Source: Candidatus Firestoneibacteriota bacterium
GTDB lineage: Bacteria; Oederibacteriota; JAAXVQ01; JAUVAV01
Length of the DNA: 18,601 bases
Assembly (NCBI GenBank): GCA_030635415.1
Contig: DAOVYW010000018.1
Location: 1 to 18,601 of the forward strand
Direction: 5' to 3'
Below, in pieces: positions 14,647-18,601 of this stretch. The translations under genes and the position numbers were made by a program. The notes beneath the pieces were generated by a model. The model was given only the letters and a program-made list of their open reading frames with translations, did not search any database and was not told where the DNA came from. Numbering within the stretch: position 1 is the first letter of the stretch; each line of letters starts with the position of its first letter.

Positions 14647-14674
14647 GTAGGGGCGTTTAATTAAACGCCCCTAC
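14647..14674 (+). repeat. GTAGGGGC-family palindrome, copy 6 (perfect, TTAATTAA core)
   Basis: Identical over all 28 bp to copy 5 at 10251-10278. It sits in the 202-bp argD-argF spacer, 53 bp after the argD stop. The flank before it (GCATCCCGGAAGTT) resembles that before copy 5 (GTATCACCTGAAGTT), and the flank after it reads AACCTGTGGG against ATCCTGTAAG. This argues for copying of a longer element. Confidence 0.95.
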
Positions 14675-14719
14675 AACCTGTGGGTACATATGCACGTATG
14701 GAAAAAAGCATGGCTGGGA

Positions 14720-14759
14720 GTCGGAGCGCTTAAAATCCGCTTTTGCGCCTAAGTCCGAC
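14720..14759 (+). promoter_or_regulatory. Hairpin in the argF leader region (possible regulatory structure)
   Basis: GTCGGA (14720-14725) and TCCGAC (14754-14759) pair perfectly. Inside them GCGC (14726-14729) pairs with GCGC (14745-14748) and AAAA (14732-14735) with TTTT (14741-14744), leaving a 5-nt loop and small bulges. It differs from both repeat families. No U-run follows, so it is not an obvious terminator. It lies 36 bp before the argF ATG, so a role in leader folding is possible but unproven. Confidence 0.4.
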
Positions 14760-14777
14760 AGGCTTTTAATATATTAC

Positions 14778-14784
14778 AAAGGAG
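14778..14784 (+). promoter_or_regulatory. Ribosome binding site supporting the extended argF start
   Basis: AAAGGAG lies 11 nt before the ATG at 14796. No other in-frame start codon has a comparable site downstream, so the Lys-rich N-terminal extension of ArgF is probably real. Confidence 0.7.
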
Positions 14785-14795
14785 TAAAAAATATA

Positions 14796-15776
14796 ATGGT
14801 AGTTAAAACCAAAGCAAAAGTTAGTACAAAGTCAACCAAGAAATCACTCTCGGTCGGTAGTCTGCTGAGTATCAGCCAGCTGACTGTTCAGGATGTGGAT
14901 CTGATCTTGCGCACGGCGGCGGAATTTAAAATGTCCCGCGGGCGGGGGAAAGGGGATCAACCGCTGAAAGGCAAGGTCATGGCCGCGATTTTTGAAAAAA
15001 ATTCCACCCGCACACGCGTTTCTTTTGAAACGGCGATGTATCATCTGGGAGGAACCATGCTCTACCTGGCCGGACGCGATCTGCAGTTGGGTCGTGGCGA
15101 GACGATAGCGGATACGGCGCAGGTGCTCTCGCGTTACGTGGACAGTATTATTATACGAACGGATACCCATCGTAAAGTGGTCGAGACAGCCCGTTGTGCC
15201 AGGATTCCGGTGGTCAATGCGCTTACGGATTATGCGCATCCTTGTCAGGCACTGGCGGATTTGTTCACGCTTAAGGAGCGTTTTGGGAAATTAAAAGGTC
15301 TTCGTCTGGCTTACATCGGGGATGGCAACAATGTGGCTCGTTCGCTGATTTTTGGCGCCGCCAAAACCGGGATCGAATTGGCCTTGGCCTCGCCTCCCGG
15401 ATACGAGATGGACAAGCATACCATAGAACTGAGCGAAAAAGACCGCTGGAAAAGCGGGGGGGAAATCTATATCACCCAGGATCCGAGCCGGGCAGTTGAC
15501 CGGGCGGATGCGGTTTATACCGATGTTTGGACTTCCATGGGGCATGAAAAAGAGCAGGCTGAGCGGGTACGGAGGTTTAAAAAATACCAGGTTAATGCCA
15601 AGTTAATGGTCCAGGCTGCGCCGCACGCCGTTTTTTTGCACTGTCTCCCGGCACATCGCGGCCAGGAAGTTACGGAAGAAGTTATTGATGGGTCACAGTC
15701 TGTTGTTTTTGATCAGGCCGAGAACCGGTTGCATGTTCAGAAAGCTATTCTGGCGCTGCTGATGGGAAAAAGGTAA
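14796..15776 (+). CDS. argF: Ornithine carbamoyltransferase
   Basis: It transfers the carbamoyl group of carbamoyl phosphate to ornithine, giving citrulline. The 326-aa product has the carbamoyl-phosphate motif STRTRVSFE (S70-T71-R72-T73-R74), HPCQALADL (H148-Q151) and the ornithine-binding HCLPAHRG (C283). The anabolic assignment rests on context, since argG and argH follow directly. The N-terminus carries about 20 extra residues rich in Lys, Thr and Ser (MVVKTKAKVSTKSTKKS) before the usual LLSISQLT start. The ribosome binding site supports translation from this ATG. Regulation may involve the hairpin upstream, but I found no clear ARG box. The gene ends 7 bp before argG, so argFGH look like one unit separate from argBD. 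Confidence 0.96.
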   Translation: MVVKTKAKVSTKSTKKSLSVGSLLSISQLTVQDVDLILRTAAEFKMSRGRGKGDQPLKGKVMAAIFEKNSTRTRVSFETAMYHLGGTMLYLAGRDLQLGRGETIADTAQVLSRYVDSIIIRTDTHRKVVETARCARIPVVNALTDYAHPCQALADLFTLKERFGKLKGLRLAYIGDGNNVARSLIFGAAKTGIELALASPPGYEMDKHTIELSEKDRWKSGGEIYITQDPSRAVDRADAVYTDVWTSMGHEKEQAERVRRFKKYQVNAKLMVQAAPHAVFLHCLPAHRGQEVTEEVIDGSQSVVFDQAENRLHVQKAILALLMGKR

Positions 15777-15783
15777 AAATAAT

Positions 15784-16998
15784 ATGAAAATCCGCAAAGT
15801 AGTTCTGGCTTATTCCGGTGGATTGGATACGTCCATCATGATTCCCTGGATAAAGGAAAATTACAACTGCGAAGTAGTAGCCCTGGCGGCCGATGTCGGC
15901 CAGGAGGAGGAATTACGCGGCCTTAAGGCTAAGGCCCGGCAGACCGGAGCGGCAAAATGTTTTGTCCTGGATCTGAAAAGGGAATTTGCCGAGGATTATT
16001 TACTTCCCCTGTTGAAATCGGGCGCGATATATGAAAATAAGTATCTGCTGGGAACATCTATTGCCCGGCCTTTAATTGCCAAACACCAGGTTGCCGTGGC
16101 TTTGCAGCAAGGCGCGGATGCCGTAGCTCACGGGTGCACCGGCAAAGGCAATGACCAGGTTCGCTTTGAACTGGCCTACCAGGCGCTGGCGCCCCAATTG
16201 AAAGTAATCGCGCCTTGGCGGGAAGCCGGGTGGAAGATCCAATCCCGGGAAGACGCTTTGCAATATGCCAAGCAAAAACGCATACCAGTTACCCAGTCGA
16301 TAAAAAAAATCTATTCTCGGGACCGCAATCTCTGGCACATCTCCCATGAGGGTGGAGAGTTGGAAGATCCCTGGCAGGAGCCGGATAAGCGGGTCTGGAT
16401 GCTGACCAAGGATCCTGAGCTGGCGCCGGATAAACCGGCTTATGTGACTATCGGTTTTCAGGAGGGCCGGCCCATAAGTTTAAATGGCGTTAAATTCGAT
16501 ATGGTTTCCCTGATTCTGCGCTTGAGCAAACTGGCCGGAAAGCATGGGGTGGGCAGAACCGATCTGGTGGAAAACAGATTAGTGGGTATGAAATCCCGGG
16601 GAGTCTATGAAACCCCGGCCGGCACGGTACTTATCGCAGCGCTGCATGAGCTGGCCGGCCTGGTTTTGGATCGTGAAAGCATGCATTATCGGGCGCAATT
16701 GGCGCTTAAATACGCAGAGATTGTATATAATGGCCAGTGGTTCACTCCTTTGCGCGAAGCGCTGGATGCTTTTATGAACCATGTCCTGAAACCAGCTACC
16801 GGCGAAGTGCGTATGAAACTTTTTAAGGGGCAGGTTCAGACGGTAGGGCGGTGCTCGCGGAACTCACTCTTTTCAAAGGAATTGGCTACTTTCGGAAGGG
16901 ATGAGGTTTACCAACAGTCCGATGCCACCGGATTTATCGCTCTCTATGGATTACCGATAAAGGTCAGGGCGGAGTTGAAGAAAAGGGCAAGAAAATGA
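15784..16998 (+). CDS. argG: Argininosuccinate synthase
   Basis: This ATP-dependent enzyme joins citrulline and aspartate. The 404-aa protein starts with KVVLAYSGGLDTS, the PP-loop for ATP binding (SGGLDTS, residues 11-17). Further family segments are YLLGTSIARPLIAK, AHGCTGKGNDQVRFE, which contains the adenylation region, and NLWHISHEGGELEDPW. The length, and the terminal part with GRNSLFS-like text (VGRCSRNSLFSKELATF), are normal. The ribosome binding site is weak (an A-rich GGGAAAAAGG run before the start), so coupling to argF through the 7-bp gap is likely. Its stop overlaps the argH start (ATGA at 16995-16998). Confidence 0.98.
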   Translation: MKIRKVVLAYSGGLDTSIMIPWIKENYNCEVVALAADVGQEEELRGLKAKARQTGAAKCFVLDLKREFAEDYLLPLLKSGAIYENKYLLGTSIARPLIAKHQVAVALQQGADAVAHGCTGKGNDQVRFELAYQALAPQLKVIAPWREAGWKIQSREDALQYAKQKRIPVTQSIKKIYSRDRNLWHISHEGGELEDPWQEPDKRVWMLTKDPELAPDKPAYVTIGFQEGRPISLNGVKFDMVSLILRLSKLAGKHGVGRTDLVENRLVGMKSRGVYETPAGTVLIAALHELAGLVLDRESMHYRAQLALKYAEIVYNGQWFTPLREALDAFMNHVLKPATGEVRMKLFKGQVQTVGRCSRNSLFSKELATFGRDEVYQQSDATGFIALYGLPIKVRAELKKRARK

Positions 16999-18437
16999 TA
17001 GCGAGTAATAGAACCAAGACCGGAAAATCCAAAATCCCAGGCAAGGCCTGGGAAGGCCGTTTTACAAAACCGGCGGATCCCCGGGCCGAGGATTACACCT
17101 CCTCTCTGGCAGTAGACTTCCGCCTTTTAGAATATGATATACGGGGGAGCATAGCCCATACCCGAATGTTGGTCCAGTGTAGAATTTTGACGCCCGGGGA
17201 GGGCCGGCGGATTCTGAAAGGATTGGACCAAGTGTTCAAGGAATGGAAGGCCGGCCGGCTGGAAGCTTGCAGGCAGGATGAAGATGTGCATATGTTAGTG
17301 GAACGCCGTTTGCATGAAATAATCGGGGCGGTGGCGGGGAAATTGCATACCGCCCGGTCGCGCAATGATCAGGTGGTTACAGATTTAAAACTCTATCTGC
17401 GGCATGAAGTTGCGAAAATTGTTCAAGGGCTGTCAGGCGTTCAACAGGTACTGCTAAAACTGGCGGAAAGACATATTCAGTGGATTATGCCGGGATATAC
17501 CCATTTGCAGTCAGCCCAGCCGGTACTGGTGTCTCATTGGCTACTGGCGCATTTAGAAGCATTTAGCCGTGATGAAAAAAGATTTCAGCAGCTTTTAAAA
17601 GGCAGCCTGGATGAACTTCCCTTGGGCGCGGCCGCCCTGGCCGGAACCGGTCATCCCATAGACCGAAAAATGACCGCGAAACTCCTCGGGTTTTCCCGGG
17701 TAACGGCGAATTCCATGGATACGGTAGGAGACCGGGATTTTGGTCTGGAGGTTCTTTCCTCAGCCGCTATTTGCGGAGTGCATCTTTCCCGGCTGGCGGA
17801 AGAACTGGTGATTTTTTCCAGCGTGGAATATAATTTTTTAACCCTTGACCAGGGATTTGCCACCGGCTCCTCGATTATGCCCCAGAAACGTAATCCTGAT
17901 ATAGCCGAGCTTCTGCGGGGCCGGTCCGGGCGCCTGAACGGAAACCTGGTGACTTTATTAACCGTGCTTAAGGGTCTGCCCCTGACTTATAACCGGGATC
18001 TCCAGGAAGACAAGGAGCCGGTGTTCGACAGTGTAGATACGCTGAAGCAATCGTTTTTTATCCTGCCCCCCATGCTGGCCTCGCTCCGGTTTAATCAAAC
18101 GAGAATGGAACAGGCCTGTGGACGTGGTTTTCCCAACGCGACGGAAGCAGCTGATCATTTGGTTCGGCAGGGAGTGCCTTTTCGCGAGGCGCATGCCGTG
18201 GTCGGCCGAGTGGTTACCGCAGTGGCGCAAAAGGGACTTGGTCTGGAAAACCTGAGTTTGGCGGAATGGCGCAAATTTCATCCTGCTTTTCAGCCGGGAA
18301 TTATTCAGGATGTGAAACTTTCCAGAGCTGTGGGCGCAAAATCCTCCCAGGGAGGGACCAGCCCGGCTCGGGTTCGGGCAGTTGTGGCTCAGCACCGGCG
18401 CCGGCTTTTTAAAAGAAAAACGATTAAAAGTAAATAA
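16995..18437 (+). CDS. argH: Argininosuccinate lyase
   Basis: It splits argininosuccinate into arginine and fumarate, completing the pathway. The 480-aa product belongs to the fumarase/aspartase superfamily. Motifs are AWEGRF at the N-terminus, LHTARSRNDQVVTDL, GYTHLQSAQPV with H170, and the flexible signature loop GSSIMPQKRNPD with S292/S293. The usual length is about 460 aa; the excess lies in a basic N-terminal lead (MIASNRTKTGKSKIPGK) and a basic C-terminal tail (RRRLFKRKTIKSK). These tails are odd but resemble the Lys-rich ArgF extension, so they may reflect a lineage habit. The gene overlaps argG by 4 bp. After its stop a strong promoter begins for the next gene, so the arg unit ends here. 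Confidence 0.97.
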   Translation: MIASNRTKTGKSKIPGKAWEGRFTKPADPRAEDYTSSLAVDFRLLEYDIRGSIAHTRMLVQCRILTPGEGRRILKGLDQVFKEWKAGRLEACRQDEDVHMLVERRLHEIIGAVAGKLHTARSRNDQVVTDLKLYLRHEVAKIVQGLSGVQQVLLKLAERHIQWIMPGYTHLQSAQPVLVSHWLLAHLEAFSRDEKRFQQLLKGSLDELPLGAAALAGTGHPIDRKMTAKLLGFSRVTANSMDTVGDRDFGLEVLSSAAICGVHLSRLAEELVIFSSVEYNFLTLDQGFATGSSIMPQKRNPDIAELLRGRSGRLNGNLVTLLTVLKGLPLTYNRDLQEDKEPVFDSVDTLKQSFFILPPMLASLRFNQTRMEQACGRGFPNATEAADHLVRQGVPFREAHAVVGRVVTAVAQKGLGLENLSLAEWRKFHPAFQPGIIQDVKLSRAVGAKSSQGGTSPARVRAVVAQHRRRLFKRKTIKSK

Positions 18438-18440
18438 ATA

Positions 18441-18470
18441 TTGACATTATCACCGGAAAATTTGTATTAT
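18441..18470 (+). promoter_or_regulatory. Strong sigma70-type promoter for the following ABC transporter gene
   Basis: TTGACA at 18441-18446 is a perfect -35 match. TATTAT at 18465-18470 is a five-of-six -10 match, and the spacing is 18 nt. It lies only 3 bp after the argH stop. Transcription would start near 18477 and leave a leader of about 75 nt. Confidence 0.75.
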
Positions 18471-18554
18471 GTGTACAAAATATTTTGCATAATCCGCTTG
18501 GAAATCCTTTCTGTAAAGCGATAGAATATTTATAGCGGTTCAAGGAGGTTAACT

Positions 18555-18601
18555 TTGGCACGCGTAGTCCTTAAAAATGTTTGCAAACGCTTTCCAGATC
18601 C
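18555..18601 (+). CDS. ABC transporter ATP-binding protein, 5' end only (probable MsmX/UgpC type)
   Basis: The frame starts at a TTG preceded by AAGGAGG (18542-18548, 6-nt spacer) and runs off the right edge after about 15 codons. The translation MARVVLKNVCKRFP matches the start of sugar-type ATPases of the MalK/MsmX/UgpC group (such as MAxVxLxxVxKxF). The Walker A motif lies outside the window, so the substrate and even the subclass are guesses. It has its own strong promoter. Confidence 0.6.
   Translation, partial: MARVVLKNVCKRFPD

Overview
This 18.6 kb bacterial window has moderate GC content. It is densely packed, and every gene I can support lies on the + strand. It is not a mobile island: nearly all genes are core housekeeping or biosynthetic genes, often joined by 4-8 bp stop/start overlaps. 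Gene order suggests a Firmicutes-like ancestry, because dprA - topA - (one gene) - xerC - hslV - hslU is the arrangement known from Bacillus and Clostridia, and CheC is also typical there. However, the protein at 4721-5506 has a signal peptide and ends like an outer-membrane beta-barrel, so the organism may be a diderm. I cannot assign it to a phylum from sequence alone; an uncultivated lineage is plausible.

Layout. (1) 2-3544, signalling and an actin-like protein: the 3' end of cheA, a two-site CheC phosphatase, and a 713-aa FtsA/PilM-type actin-like ATPase whose C-terminal half carries repeated beta-strand 'VNG' modules. (2) 3551-5506: dprA, then a predicted secreted beta-barrel protein. 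(3) 5507-5895: a 389-bp intergenic region holding a composite array of three hairpins and two 26-bp direct repeats, then a likely topA promoter. (4) 5896-12317: topA, an unrecognised gene with a possible PATAN/DUF4388-like segment where Firmicutes carry trmFO, xerC, then hslV-hslU after a second intergenic region. (5) 12508-18437: arginine biosynthesis genes argB-argD and argF-argG-argH, split by a 202-bp spacer. With argC and argJ/argA supplied elsewhere, these would cover N-acetylglutamate phosphorylation, transamination of the semialdehyde, and ornithine to arginine. (6) 18441-18601: a strong sigma70-type promoter and the first 15 or so codons of an ABC transporter ATPase.

The unexplained layer of the window lies between genes. 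Six palindromes share GTAGGGGC/GCCCCTAC ends but have different cores. They sit in four intergenic spaces (after dprA, before topA, before hslV, before argF). A separate 92-bp REP-like element of the kind that encodes 'VIPAKAGIQ' when read through lies before argB. These look like dispersed REP/MITE-like repeats. The other points of interest are the actin-like protein with the C-terminal repeats, the unknown gene between topA and xerC, and the possible diderm envelope.
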